DNA of 6,867 nucleotides, from positions 1-6,867 of the forward strand of contig JBBSGC010000105.1 of NCBI GenBank assembly GCA_038254525.1, read 5' to 3'. The notes below the pieces were generated by a model. That model saw nothing but the letters and a program-made list of their open reading frames with translations. It was not told where the DNA came from and made no database searches. Origin of the DNA: JBBSGC01 sp038254525. GTDB taxonomy: Bacteria; Actinomycetota; Actinomycetes; Propionibacteriales; Nocardioidaceae. The position numbers were made by a program, and so were the translations under genes. Shown here one piece after another: positions 1 to 6,093 of this stretch; the first letter of the stretch is position 1, and each line of letters starts with the position of its first letter.

Positions 1-3
1 ACG

Positions 4-585
4 TCAGGCGAGCGCCGGTCGGCCCTTCCAGCGGCGCCAGCCACGGCGGACGAGCCGCATCAGCAGGAAGATCGTGACGATCCCGACGACGAGGAGAACC
101 GCCGACACCCCGAGGGCGATCCATGGATGGAACAGCGCCAGGCTCACCACACCGGCGACGGTGAGGTCCTCGGAGACACTGACTGCGCTGTTGGTGAACG
201 GCTCGGGGGAGGAGTTGACGGCCAGCCGCAGGCCGGCCTTGACCAGGTGCGACGCCAGCGCCGAACCCCCACCGACCGCGATGTAGGTCGCCTGGTCCAG
301 GCTCGAGGCGTTGCCCGACAGCAGGAACCCGAGGATCGCCCCGACGGTCGGCCGGATGGCGGTGGAGAACGCGTCCCAGGCAGAGTCCAGGTAGGGGACC
401 TTGTCGGTGACGAACTCGACGCCGTACATGATCCCGGCCGCCACCAGCACATCGACGCGGGTGAGCGCGTCAGGCACGAGCTCAATGCCCCCGAACCGGC
501 CGAACAGGCCCAGCACCAGGACGACGGCGTAGGCGTTGACTCCGCTGGCCCAGCCGCTGGCGAACACCAGGGGGAGCAGGTCCAT
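4..585 (-). CDS. DUF4126 family integral membrane protein
   Basis: Predicted 193-residue inner-membrane protein of the DUF4126 family; no biochemical function is established for the family. The N-terminus (residues 5-30) carries the family's small-residue-rich GWASGVNAYA segment inside a hydrophobic helix. Further conserved-looking stretches are EFVTDKVPYLDS (57-68) and IRPTVGAILG (77-86). Hydrophobic segments lie at about 12-28, 44-56, 79-90, 100-112 and 141-177, and the tail RLVRRGWRRWKGR is strongly basic, suggesting a cytoplasmic C-terminus. The ATG start at 585 is nine bases after the stop of the SCP-like gene, so the two may be co-transcribed. There is no Shine-Dalgarno sequence, but TAGGCT ends six bases before the ATG, so it may also be made from its own leaderless transcript. 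The stop TGA is at 4-6. Family assignment is secure from sequence pattern; the role is unknown. Confidence 0.9.
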   Translation of the reverse strand: MDLLPLVFASGWASGVNAYAVVLVLGLFGRFGGIELVPDALTRVDVLVAAGIMYGVEFVTDKVPYLDSAWDAFSTAIRPTVGAILGFLLSGNASSLDQATYIAVGGGSALASHLVKAGLRLAVNSSPEPFTNSAVSVSEDLTVAGVVSLALFHPWIALGVSAVLLVVGIVTIFLLMRLVRRGWRRWKGRPALA

Positions 586-591
586 CTGCGC

Positions 592-597
592 AGCCTA
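592..597 (-). promoter_or_regulatory. Candidate -10 element for leaderless DUF4126 transcript
   Basis: Minus-strand TAGGCT fits the actinobacterial TANNNT -10 consensus and is followed by exactly six bases before the ATG at 585, which would place transcription start on the A of the ATG. Its TAG is also the stop codon of the SCP-like gene. The wider 9-mer CTCTAGGCT is identical to the one in front of the EamA gene. No convincing -35 is seen. Inferred by eye. Confidence 0.45.
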
Positions 598-993
598 GAG
601 GGCTGGCCGGGCGCGGGGGGGCTGCGGCGGAGTGTGCACGAGCGGCAGCCAGGGCGACAGGTCCGAGCGGTTGCCAGATGCGCGTACGCGTCCGTCGCTC
701 ACTGCTGCGGCCCAGAGGAGCTGCCCGGTGGCCAGGGAGAGCCACGTGTCGGCATCGGTCTCGACGACTGCCGGTGGCGTGCCGCGGGTGTGCCGCGCTC
801 CCGGGATGCACTGCACCGCCGCGAACGGGGGCACCCGGACCTCCACGCTGTGTCCGGGGGCGCGCTCGGCCAACAGCGCGAGCAGGTGTTTGGTGGCCCG
901 CCGCAGGTCGTCGCGTTCGGCGACGCCGGCGCTCAGCCGAGCCTGCAGGACGGCGAACTCTTCCTCCGGCAGCGCGCGCAGGCGTACGGGCAC
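595..993 (-). CDS. Bacterial SCP-like (sterol carrier family, SCP_3-type) protein
   Basis: Small soluble protein (132 residues from the chosen start) matching the actinobacterial 'bacterial SCP orthologue' family, related to sterol carrier protein 2 folds and expected to bind a hydrophobic ligand; neither ligand nor role is known. The diagnostic core is SVEVRVPPFAAVQC (residues 49-62), then HTRGTPPAVVETD (68-80), then a helix TWLSLATGQLLWAAAV (83-98) and VRASGNRSDLSPWLPL (103-118). The reading frame is open up to a TTG at 1038, but the first dozen codons from there contain several A/T-ending codons unlike the rest of the gene. I prefer GTG at 993, which follows GGTGATC, complementary to the 3' end of 16S rRNA, and a TACGGT hexamer; GTG at 1002 is another option. 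It lies downstream of purL and directly upstream of the DUF4126 gene, a neighbourhood known in other Actinobacteria, including mycobacteria. Confidence 0.82.
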   Translation of the reverse strand: MPVRLRALPEEEFAVLQARLSAGVAERDDLRRATKHLLALLAERAPGHSVEVRVPPFAAVQCIPGARHTRGTPPAVVETDADTWLSLATGQLLWAAAVSDGRVRASGNRSDLSPWLPLVHTPPQPPRARPAL

Positions 994-996
994 GCT

Positions 997-1006
997 GATC
1001 ACCGTA
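997..1006 (-). promoter_or_regulatory. Start-deciding signals for the SCP-like gene
   Basis: On the minus strand TACGGT (1006-1001) lies seven bases before the GTG at 993, a leaderless-type spacing. The overlapping GGTGATC (1003-997) instead matches the extended anti-Shine-Dalgarno pairing region and ends three bases before the same GTG. The two readings exclude each other as mechanisms, since the first would leave no leader, but both favour the 993 start over the TTG at 1038. Confidence 0.3.
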
Positions 1007-1171
1007 GTCGTCGCGAGCCGCCGTCGTGGGTGAACCAATGCCGGCCTGGCGGCATCACAACACGTGCACCGTCATGACTCGACGGCCTCTCCACGAAGGG
1101 AACTCATGCGCCTCATCGCACTCGCCGCCACCGGCGGGGTCGCACCTCGGCGCGCGAGGGAGCCGGACGGG

Positions 1172-3478
1172 TCAGCGGTCAAGAGCCGCCGGCAGCGTCG
1201 CCGACCAGACCAGACGAAGCTCGCGCAGCGGCACCGCGAACTGGTCCTCGACGTCCAGCGACGCATCGGCGCCACCGCGGGTGACGACGCCGATCCGCAG
1301 GTGCGCAACCCCACGTGCACTGCACAGGTCGGTGAAGCCGGCCTCCTCGCCGGAGGGCACCGCGACAATCGCGCGGGCGGCGGACTCGCTGAACAGGGCG
1401 ACCGTCGGGTCGACATCGTCGGGCAGCCACACCCGGGCGCCGACCATGTGCCGCAGGCAGGCCTCGACCAGCGCCTGCGCGAGCCCGCCGTCGGACAGGT
1501 CGTGGGCGGCCTCGACCAGCCCGTCCCGGGCGGCGCCGGCGAGCGTCTCGGCGAGCAGTCGCTCGGCCGCCAGGTCCACCCGAGGTGGCCGGCCGCCCAG
1601 GTGGGCATGCGCCACGTGCGCCCAGGTCGAGCCAGAAAGCTCCTCGCGGGTGGTGCCGAGGAGATAGATCTGCTGGCCGGGCTCGCGGAAGCCCAGCGGC
1701 GTCCGTCGGCTGACGTCGTCGAGCACCCCGAGCACGCCGACGACCGGCGTCGGCAGGATCGCCACGTCGCCCGTGGAGTTGTAGAACGAAACGTTGCCGC
1801 CCGTGACCGGGATGCCCAGCTCTCGGCAGCCGTCCGCGAGGCCCCGGCACGCTTGTGCGAACTGCCACATCACCGCCGGATCCTCGGGGGAGCCGAAGTT
1901 GAGGCAGTCGGTGACAGCGACCGGGCGGGCGCCGGTCACGGCGACGTTCCGGTAGGCCTCGGCCAGGGCCAGCTGGGTTCCGGCGTAGGGGTCGAGGAAG
2001 CAGAAGCGGCTGTTGCAGTCCGTCGCGAGCGCCACGCCGAGGCCGCTGCCCTCGTCGATACGCACGATCCCGGCGTCCTCCGGCTGGCTGAGCACGGTGT
2101 TGCCGCGCACGTACCGGTCGTACTGGTCAGTGACCCACGACTTGTCGGCCAGGTCCGGCGAGCCGACCAGGCCGAGCAGCGTCGACCGCAGCGCCGCACC
2201 GCCCTGCGGCCGCTCCAGAACCTCCGCGCGGTCGGCCTGCAAGGCGTCCTGTCCGGCCGGCCGGGTGCCCGGTCGCTCGTAGACAGGGCCGTCATGAGCC
2301 ACCGTGCGCGGCGGCACGTCGACGATCCGCTGGCCGTGCCAGTCGACGACGAGCCGCTCGCCGGTCGTCACCTCGCCGACCACTGTCGCGTCGACGTCCC
2401 ACTTCGCGCAGATCGCCAGGAACGCGTGGACGTCACCTGGCTCCACCACGGCCAGCATGCGCTCCTGGGACTCGCTCATCAGGATCTCCTCGGGAGCGAG
2501 CGAGGAGTCCCGCAGCGGAACGGCATCGAGGTTGACGTGCATGCCGCCGTCACCCGCGCTGGCCAGCTCCGAGGTGGCACACGACAACCCCGCGCCGCCG
2601 AGGTCCTGGATACCGGTGACGAGGCCGGCGGCGAAGAGCTCGAGCGTGCACTCGATCAGCAGCTTCTCCATGAACGGGTCGCCCACCTGCACGCTCGGCC
2701 GCTTCACGGGCCCGTCGGCGGAGAACGTCTCACTGGCCAGCACCGACACGCCGCCGATCCCGTCGCCGCCGGTGCGGGCCCCGTAGAGAACAACCGCGTT
2801 CCCGACACCCGACGCGCGGGCCAGGTGCAAGGCCTCGTGCCGCAGCACGCCGACGCACAGCGCGTTGACGAGTGGGTTGCCCGCGTAGGACTCGTCGAAG
2901 ACCACCTCGCCGCCGATGGTGGGCAACCCCAGGCAGTTGCCGTAGCCACCGATGCCGGCCACCACGCCGGGCAGCACCCGGGAGGTGTCCGGGGCGTCGA
3001 GCGGTCCGAACCGCAGCGAGTCCAAGACGGCGACCGGACGGGCGCCCATCGCGAGGATGTCCCGCACGATGCCGCCGACACCGGTCGCGGCGCCCTGGTA
3101 CGGCTCGATGTAGCTGGGGTGGTTGTGCGACTCCACCTTGAACGTGACGGCGTAGCCCTGTCCGACGTCGACGACCCCGGCGTTCTCACCGATCCCCGCG
3201 AGCAGCTTGCCCACCGGCGTCTCCGGGGGGAGGTCGGCGAACTGCCGCAGGTGCACCTTGCTCGACTTGTAGGAGCAGTGCTCGCTCCACATCACCGAAT
3301 AGATGGCGAGCTCGCTGCTGGTGGGTCGCCGACCGAGGAGCTCGCGGATCCGCGCGTACTCGTCGGCGCGCAGCCCGAGCTGCTCCCACGGCTGCTCGTG
3401 GCCGGGGGTGGCCGCCGCGCGCTCCACGGTGTCGAGCTCGTGCTCGACCGGCGCGGCGGTCAAGACCGGGTGGCTCAC
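1172..3478 (-). CDS. purL: Phosphoribosylformylglycinamidine synthase subunit PurL
   Basis: Catalytic subunit of FGAM synthase: converts FGAR, ATP and ammonia to FGAM in de novo purine synthesis, in the cytoplasm, with PurQ supplying ammonia and PurS bridging. At 768 residues it is the small-type PurL that needs separate PurS and PurQ. Visible motifs in order: WSEHCSYKSSK (64-74, with the conserved His67), KVESHNHPS (114-122), GAATGVGGIVRD (129-140), IQDLGGAGLSCATSE (290-304), MSESQERML (334-342), then the second AIRS-like half with AEAYRNVAVTGARP (506-519), TDCLNFGSPEDP (523-534), GGNVSFYN (560-567) and HDLSDGGLA (659-667). All key blocks are intact. The frame stays open to 4000, but homology begins after the GTG at 3478 (MSHPVLTAAP), eleven bases after the GNAT stop. 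No Shine-Dalgarno is visible; TAGCGT lies eight bases before the GTG. It is likely read from that promoter, from the GNAT promoter, or both. Confidence 0.97.
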   Translation of the reverse strand: MSHPVLTAAPVEHELDTVERAAATPGHEQPWEQLGLRADEYARIRELLGRRPTSSELAIYSVMWSEHCSYKSSKVHLRQFADLPPETPVGKLLAGIGENAGVVDVGQGYAVTFKVESHNHPSYIEPYQGAATGVGGIVRDILAMGARPVAVLDSLRFGPLDAPDTSRVLPGVVAGIGGYGNCLGLPTIGGEVVFDESYAGNPLVNALCVGVLRHEALHLARASGVGNAVVLYGARTGGDGIGGVSVLASETFSADGPVKRPSVQVGDPFMEKLLIECTLELFAAGLVTGIQDLGGAGLSCATSELASAGDGGMHVNLDAVPLRDSSLAPEEILMSESQERMLAVVEPGDVHAFLAICAKWDVDATVVGEVTTGERLVVDWHGQRIVDVPPRTVAHDGPVYERPGTRPAGQDALQADRAEVLERPQGGAALRSTLLGLVGSPDLADKSWVTDQYDRYVRGNTVLSQPEDAGIVRIDEGSGLGVALATDCNSRFCFLDPYAGTQLALAEAYRNVAVTGARPVAVTDCLNFGSPEDPAVMWQFAQACRGLADGCRELGIPVTGGNVSFYNSTGDVAILPTPVVGVLGVLDDVSRRTPLGFREPGQQIYLLGTTREELSGSTWAHVAHAHLGGRPPRVDLAAERLLAETLAGAARDGLVEAAHDLSDGGLAQALVEACLRHMVGARVWLPDDVDPTVALFSESAARAIVAVPSGEEAGFTDLCSARGVAHLRIGVVTRGGADASLDVEDQFAVPLRELRLVWSATLPAALDR

Positions 3479-3486
3479 GTCGGGCA

Positions 3487-3492
3487 ACGCTA
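3487..3492 (-). promoter_or_regulatory. Candidate -10 element for purL
   Basis: Minus-strand TAGCGT fits TANNNT and is eight bases before the purL GTG at 3478, so a start on or within a base or two of the GTG is possible. The TAG is the stop codon of the GNAT gene. No recognisable -35 is seen 16-19 bases upstream. Confidence is limited because the spacing is slightly long and the motif is short. Confidence 0.35.
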
Positions 3493-4047
3493 CCGGCGAG
3501 TCGGCGCCGTGGCGGGCAGTCGGTAGACCACGTGGTGGCGAAGCGGTCCCGGGGGGACGACCGGGTGCTCGAAGTCGTCGGCGGGGTCTCGACGCATGCC
3601 GAGTCGCTCCATCACCGCGCGGGAGCGGGTGTTGACCGCCGCGGTCATCGACATGACCTCGCCGAGCCCGGCGACGTCGAAGCCGTACGCCAATGCCGCC
3701 CGGGCCGCCTCGGTGGCCAGCCCGTGACCCCACGCCTCGCGTGCCAGGCGCCAGCCGACCTCGATCTGGCCCTGGCAGGCGATCGCGTGGCGCACCGGGG
3801 CCAGGCCGGTGAAGCCGATGAACCTCGCCGAGTCGCGGCGCTCCAGCGCCCACAGCCCGAAGCCCGTCTCGGCGAAGCCGGCCTCGATGCGGTCGACCAT
3901 CGCGTCGGACTCCGCACGGCTCAGCAAGGCGGGAAAGAACTCCATGACGGCCGGGTCGGCGTTCATCGCCGCGAACGTCAGCCGGTCCTCGTCGGTCCAC
4001 CGGCGCAGCACCAGCCGCTCGGTGACAAGACGGTCGCCGTCGCCCAC
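3490..4047 (-). CDS. GNAT family N-acetyltransferase (RimJ/RimL-like)
   Basis: Predicted 185-residue GCN5-related N-acetyltransferase that would move an acetyl group from acetyl-CoA to an amine; the substrate is unknown. The N-terminal TERLVLRRWTDEDRLTF (9-25) is the typical start of the Acetyltransf_3 (RimJ/RimL-type) subfamily. The acetyl-CoA binding region is IEVGWRLAREAWGHGLATEA (95-114), including the pyrophosphate-loop-like WGHGLATEA, and the C-terminal motif is NTRSRAVMERLGMRR (139-153). Starts considered are GTG at 4056 and GTG at 4047. I chose 4047 because TAGAGT lies seven bases before it; 4056 would add three residues (VAF). The frame is open further upstream, but that part lies inside the divergent transporter gene and has no homology. 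It is followed by purL after eleven bases, so it is probably the first gene of a GNAT-purL unit; a functional link to purines is not evident. Confidence 0.9.
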   Translation of the reverse strand: MGDGDRLVTERLVLRRWTDEDRLTFAAMNADPAVMEFFPALLSRAESDAMVDRIEAGFAETGFGLWALERRDSARFIGFTGLAPVRHAIACQGQIEVGWRLAREAWGHGLATEAARAALAYGFDVAGLGEVMSMTAAVNTRSRAVMERLGMRRDPADDFEHPVVPPGPLRHHVVYRLPATAPTRR

Positions 4048-4054
4048 AAACGCC

Positions 4055-4060
4055 ACTCTA
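4055..4060 (-). promoter_or_regulatory. Candidate -10 element for the GNAT(-purL) transcript
   Basis: Minus-strand TAGAGT fits TANNNT and is separated by seven bases from the GTG at 4047, predicting a leaderless mRNA. It shares bases 4059-4060 with the plus-strand hexamer of the EamA gene, so the two promoters overlap in a CTAG core. No clear -35. No Shine-Dalgarno is present before either candidate GNAT start. Confidence 0.45.
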
Positions 4061-4064
4061 GGCT
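4059..4064 (+). promoter_or_regulatory. Candidate -10 element for leaderless EamA transcript
   Basis: Plus-strand TAGGCT fits TANNNT and is followed by six bases before the GTG at 4071. This is the textbook spacing for transcription beginning at the start codon. It lies within CTCTAGGCT, the same 9-mer found at the same distance before the DUF4126 start. A -35 is not evident, as is common in high-GC Actinobacteria. Confidence 0.5.
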
Positions 4065-4070
4065 CGGTGG

Positions 4071-4907
4071 GTGGTCGTGCTGCTCGCCCTCGGATCGGCC
4101 CTGGCCTACGGGTTGTCGGACTTCGTCGCCGGCCTGCTGTCGCGGCGGACAGGTGTCTGGTCGGTCGCGGTGGTGGGCCAGGTGACCTCGACGCTGTGCA
4201 CCACCCTGGTGGCGTGGCGAGTCCCCGGCGACCCGGTCGCGGTGGACTGGGTGTGGGGCGCGGTGGCCGGTGGGGGCAGTGGCGTCGGCACCGTCTTCCT
4301 CTACCGCGGTCTGGCCCGCGGCCGGATGGGCGTGGTCGCGCCCTTGTCAGCGGTCGGCGCCGCACTGGTGCCCGTGCTCGTCGGCCTGGTCGCCGGGGAG
4401 CGGCCGGACGCGCTCACCTGGCTGGGCGTCGCGTGCGCGTTCCCCGCGATCTGGTTGATCTCTCGCTCGCCCTCCGGCGCGGGGTGCACCGTCCGGCGCG
4501 CCTCCGGAGTGGTCGACGGCATAGTGGCCGGGCTGGGGTTCGGCGTGCTGTTCGCCGCGCTCGGGCAGGTGCCCGACTCGGCCGGCCTCGGCCCGCTGGC
4601 GCTCACCCAGGGCGCCTCGGTGGTCGTCATCGTCGCCATCGCCATCGTGGCTGGCGGCGACTGGCGCCCACGCGACCGGTTTGCGGCGCTGGGAGCCACC
4701 GCTGGGTTGCTGGGCGCGGCGGCGACCGGGCTCTTCCTGCTCGCGACACATGCCGGTCTGCTGACCATCGCCGCGGTGCTGTCCGCGCTCTATCCGGCCA
4801 CCACGGTGCTGCTCGCCGCGGGGTTGCTGCACGAGCGCATCCATCGGGCCCAGGGGTGGGGGCTGCTGCTCGCCGCGACAGCGGTGGGTCTGGTTGCGGC
4901 CGGCTGA
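4071..4907 (+). CDS. EamA/DMT family transporter
   Basis: Predicted 278-residue inner-membrane protein of the drug/metabolite transporter superfamily with two EamA repeats, likely about ten helices. The first repeat starts with LALGSALAYGLSDFVAGLLS (5-24) and runs through LSAVGAALVPVLVGLVAGERP (92-112). The second starts near 145 and ends with LSALYPATTVLLAAGLLHER (237-256) and a last helix to 278, a strong EamA signature (Tyr-Pro in the helix, then a basic HERIHR loop). Many relatives export small metabolites; the substrate here is unknown. It is the only plus-strand gene, divergent from GNAT by 23 bases and convergent with purQ with 23 bases between stops. GTG at 4071 is chosen because nothing upstream is in frame before the divergent gene and TAGGCT is six bases away. 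A link to purine export is possible from position only. Confidence 0.9.
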   Translation: MVVLLALGSALAYGLSDFVAGLLSRRTGVWSVAVVGQVTSTLCTTLVAWRVPGDPVAVDWVWGAVAGGGSGVGTVFLYRGLARGRMGVVAPLSAVGAALVPVLVGLVAGERPDALTWLGVACAFPAIWLISRSPSGAGCTVRRASGVVDGIVAGLGFGVLFAALGQVPDSAGLGPLALTQGASVVVIVAIAIVAGGDWRPRDRFAALGATAGLLGAAATGLFLLATHAGLLTIAAVLSALYPATTVLLAAGLLHERIHRAQGWGLLLAATAVGLVAAG

Positions 4908-4930
4908 TCGACCCCGACCGGACCTGTGCG

Positions 4931-5602
4931 TCAGCGGGCCGCGAGCACGCCCAGGACCGAGGTGAAGAAGCCGAGCCCGTCGGTGCCCGGGCCGCAGAGG
5001 TCGTCGACGCAGTGCTCCGGGTGCGGCATCAGCCCGACGACGTTGCCGACCTCGTTGGTGATGCCGGCGATGTCGCGCAGCGATCCGTTGGGGTTGTCGC
5101 CGAGGTAGCGCACGACCACCTGCCCTTCGCCCTCGAGCCGGTCCAGCGTCTCGCCATCGGCGACGAAACCGCCCTCACCGTTCTTGAGCACGACGGTTAT
5201 CTCGTCACCCTCGACGTAGTCGGTGGTCCAGGACGTGGCGGCGTTGTCGACCCGCAACCGCTGGTCGAGACAGACGAACCGACGGTGGGCGTTGCGCACC
5301 AGGGCCCCCGGAAGCAGATGCGCCTCGCACAGCACCTGGAAGCCGTTGCAGATCCCCAGCACCGGAACGCCGCGTCGAGCGCCGGCGATGATCTCGGTCA
5401 TCACCGGCGCGAACCGGGCGATCGCCCCGCAGCGCAGGTAGTCGCCGTAGGAGAAGCCGCCCGGCAGCACCACCGCGTCGACCCCTCGCAGGTCCGCGTC
5501 CGCGTGCCACAGGGCCACGGCCTCGCCGCCCGCGAGCCGCACCGCGCGAGCGGCATCGACGTCGTCTAGGGAGCCGGGGAACGTGACGACCCCGATCTTC
5601 AT
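4931..5602 (-). CDS. purQ: Phosphoribosylformylglycinamidine synthase subunit PurQ (glutaminase)
   Basis: Class I glutamine amidotransferase subunit of FGAM synthase: hydrolyses glutamine and channels ammonia to PurL. The 223-residue protein has the full set of features: start MKIGVVTFPGS (1-11), VVLPGGFSYGDYLRCGA (44-60), nucleophile Cys85 in VLGICNGFQVL (81-91), and the His194/Glu196 pair in LMPHPEH (191-197). Length is normal for a stand-alone PurQ. The ATG at 5602 overlaps the purS stop codon in ATGA, and GGGAGGT lies seven bases upstream inside purS, so translation is probably coupled. It is the last gene of its run, ending 23 bases from the convergent EamA gene; I see no clear terminator between them. 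Confidence 0.97.
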   Translation of the reverse strand: MKIGVVTFPGSLDDVDAARAVRLAGGEAVALWHADADLRGVDAVVLPGGFSYGDYLRCGAIARFAPVMTEIIAGARRGVPVLGICNGFQVLCEAHLLPGALVRNAHRRFVCLDQRLRVDNAATSWTTDYVEGDEITVVLKNGEGGFVADGETLDRLEGEGQVVVRYLGDNPNGSLRDIAGITNEVGNVVGLMPHPEHCVDDLCGPGTDGLGFFTSVLGVLAAR

Positions 5603-5874
5603 GCGTCCGACCTCCCGGAGCCCGGACCCGCGAGCGCGACGTGAACGCTGAAGTCCTCGATGACCGGGTTGGACAGCAGCGTCTCGGCGAGGCTGCGGAC
5701 CTGCGCGAGCCGCTCTTCGGTCAGCTCCCCGGCGACCTCGAGCTCGAAGCGCTTGCCTTGGCGGACGTCGGTGATCCCATCGAAACCCAGCCGGGGCAGG
5801 GCGCCGTGCACCGCCTTGCCCTGCGGGTCCAAGATCTCCGGCTTCAACATGACGTCGACGACGACGCGGGTCAC
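5599..5874 (-). CDS. purS: Phosphoribosylformylglycinamidine synthase subunit PurS
   Basis: Small structural subunit (91 residues) that bridges PurQ and PurL in the bacterial three-part FGAM synthase. Typical PurS blocks are VDVMLKPEILDPQGKAVHGA (6-25), VRQGKRFEL (37-45) and LLSNPVIEDFSV (66-77). The tail GPGSGRSDA is probably unstructured. The start is GTG at 5874, supported by AGGAG seven bases upstream. The stop overlaps the purQ start by four bases. It follows the small membrane protein gene by 39 bases in which I see no TANNNT hexamer, so read-through from the PRC-barrel promoter is plausible. Confidence 0.96.
   Translation of the reverse strand: MTRVVVDVMLKPEILDPQGKAVHGALPRLGFDGITDVRQGKRFELEVAGELTEERLAQVRSLAETLLSNPVIEDFSVHVALAGPGSGRSDA
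5610..5616 (-). promoter_or_regulatory. purQ ribosome binding site inside purS
   Basis: Minus-strand GGGAGGT ends seven bases before the purQ ATG at 5602 and lies within the last codons of purS. Together with the ATGA stop/start overlap this argues for translational coupling and equal PurS and PurQ synthesis. Confidence 0.8.
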
Positions 5875-5881
5875 GGCTGGG

Positions 5882-5886
5882 CTCCT
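5882..5886 (-). promoter_or_regulatory. purS ribosome binding site
   Basis: Minus-strand AGGAG with a seven-base spacer to the GTG at 5874. It decides the purS start over the ATG eight codons downstream (MLKPEIL), which would remove the first beta-strand residues. Confidence 0.75.
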
Positions 5887-5913
5887 TGAGATTGGATGCG
5901 GCTCAACGCCGGG

Positions 5914-6084
5914 TCAGCGGGCCGGACGCCTCGCGGTCCCCCGGCCGATCCGGGCCCCGAAAAGGACCAGGTCGAGGACGAGCACGGCGATCCCGATCCA
6001 CAGCAGCCAGAGCAGCCCGTTGGCGAAGATCCCGATCAGCCCGAGAACTATCGCGACGATGACGAAGAACAGGAACACGGCCAT
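5914..6084 (-). CDS. Small hydrophobic two-helix membrane protein
   Basis: A 56-residue protein, almost all hydrophobic from residue 2 to 43, then a basic tail (ARIGRGTARRPAR). Two helices are likely, about 2-20 and 23-43, with a short ANG turn at 21-23, giving a hairpin with both ends probably in the cytoplasm. I do not recognise a named family with certainty; Actinobacteria have many such short 'hydrophobic protein' genes of unknown role. The frame is open to 6180, but ATG at 6084 is the supported start: GAGGAG (6099-6094) precedes it by nine bases and the hydrophobic stretch begins at once. It follows the PRC-barrel gene by 13 bases, with the Shine-Dalgarno overlapping that gene's TGA stop, so the two are surely one operon. 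Confidence 0.75.
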   Translation of the reverse strand: MAVFLFFVIVAIVLGLIGIFANGLLWLLWIGIAVLVLDLVLFGARIGRGTARRPAR

Positions 6085-6093
6085 CAGGGCGCA

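Noticed and set aside
127..1077. A 316-codon plus-strand open frame opposite the DUF4126 and SCP-like genes.
   Set aside because: Antisense shadow of two well-supported genes; no domain pattern.
1123..1136. A GC-rich inverted repeat CGCCG-CCAC-CGGCG 36-49 bases after the purL stop, a possible terminator.
   Set aside because: The stem is only five base pairs, there is no T-run on the minus strand after it, and such repeats are frequent by chance at this GC content.
1039..1171. A possible small gene between purL and the SCP-like gene, including a plus-strand ATG at 1106 after AAGGGA.
   Set aside because: Minus-strand frames are under 20 codons or lack signals; the plus-strand frame continues only as the antisense shadow of purL.
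1064..3526. An 820-codon open frame on the plus strand, opposite purL.
   Set aside because: It is the antisense shadow of purL: high-GC codon bias keeps stops out of the opposite frame. The translation is Arg/Gly/Asp/Val-rich low-complexity with no recognisable domain and no plausible start signal.
3479..4000. An in-frame extension of purL by 174 codons through the GNAT gene.
   Set aside because: The extension overlaps a well-supported GNAT gene in another frame, is Arg/Gly/Pro-rich and lies outside normal PurL length. Homology begins at the GTG at 3478.
4908..4930. The gap between the convergent EamA and purQ stops as a bidirectional terminator.
   Set aside because: Only 23 bases, with no clear inverted repeat or T-tract on either strand.
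3809..5569. A 586-codon plus-strand open frame across GNAT, EamA and purQ.
   Set aside because: It runs antisense to GNAT and purQ and out of frame through the real EamA gene; the composition is typical of a frame shadow.
5886..5906. Inverted repeat TTGAG / CTCAA with an 11-base loop just before the purS Shine-Dalgarno site, a possible regulatory leader.
   Set aside because: Five weak base pairs with a large loop; no match to a known purine riboswitch core. Kept only as a note.
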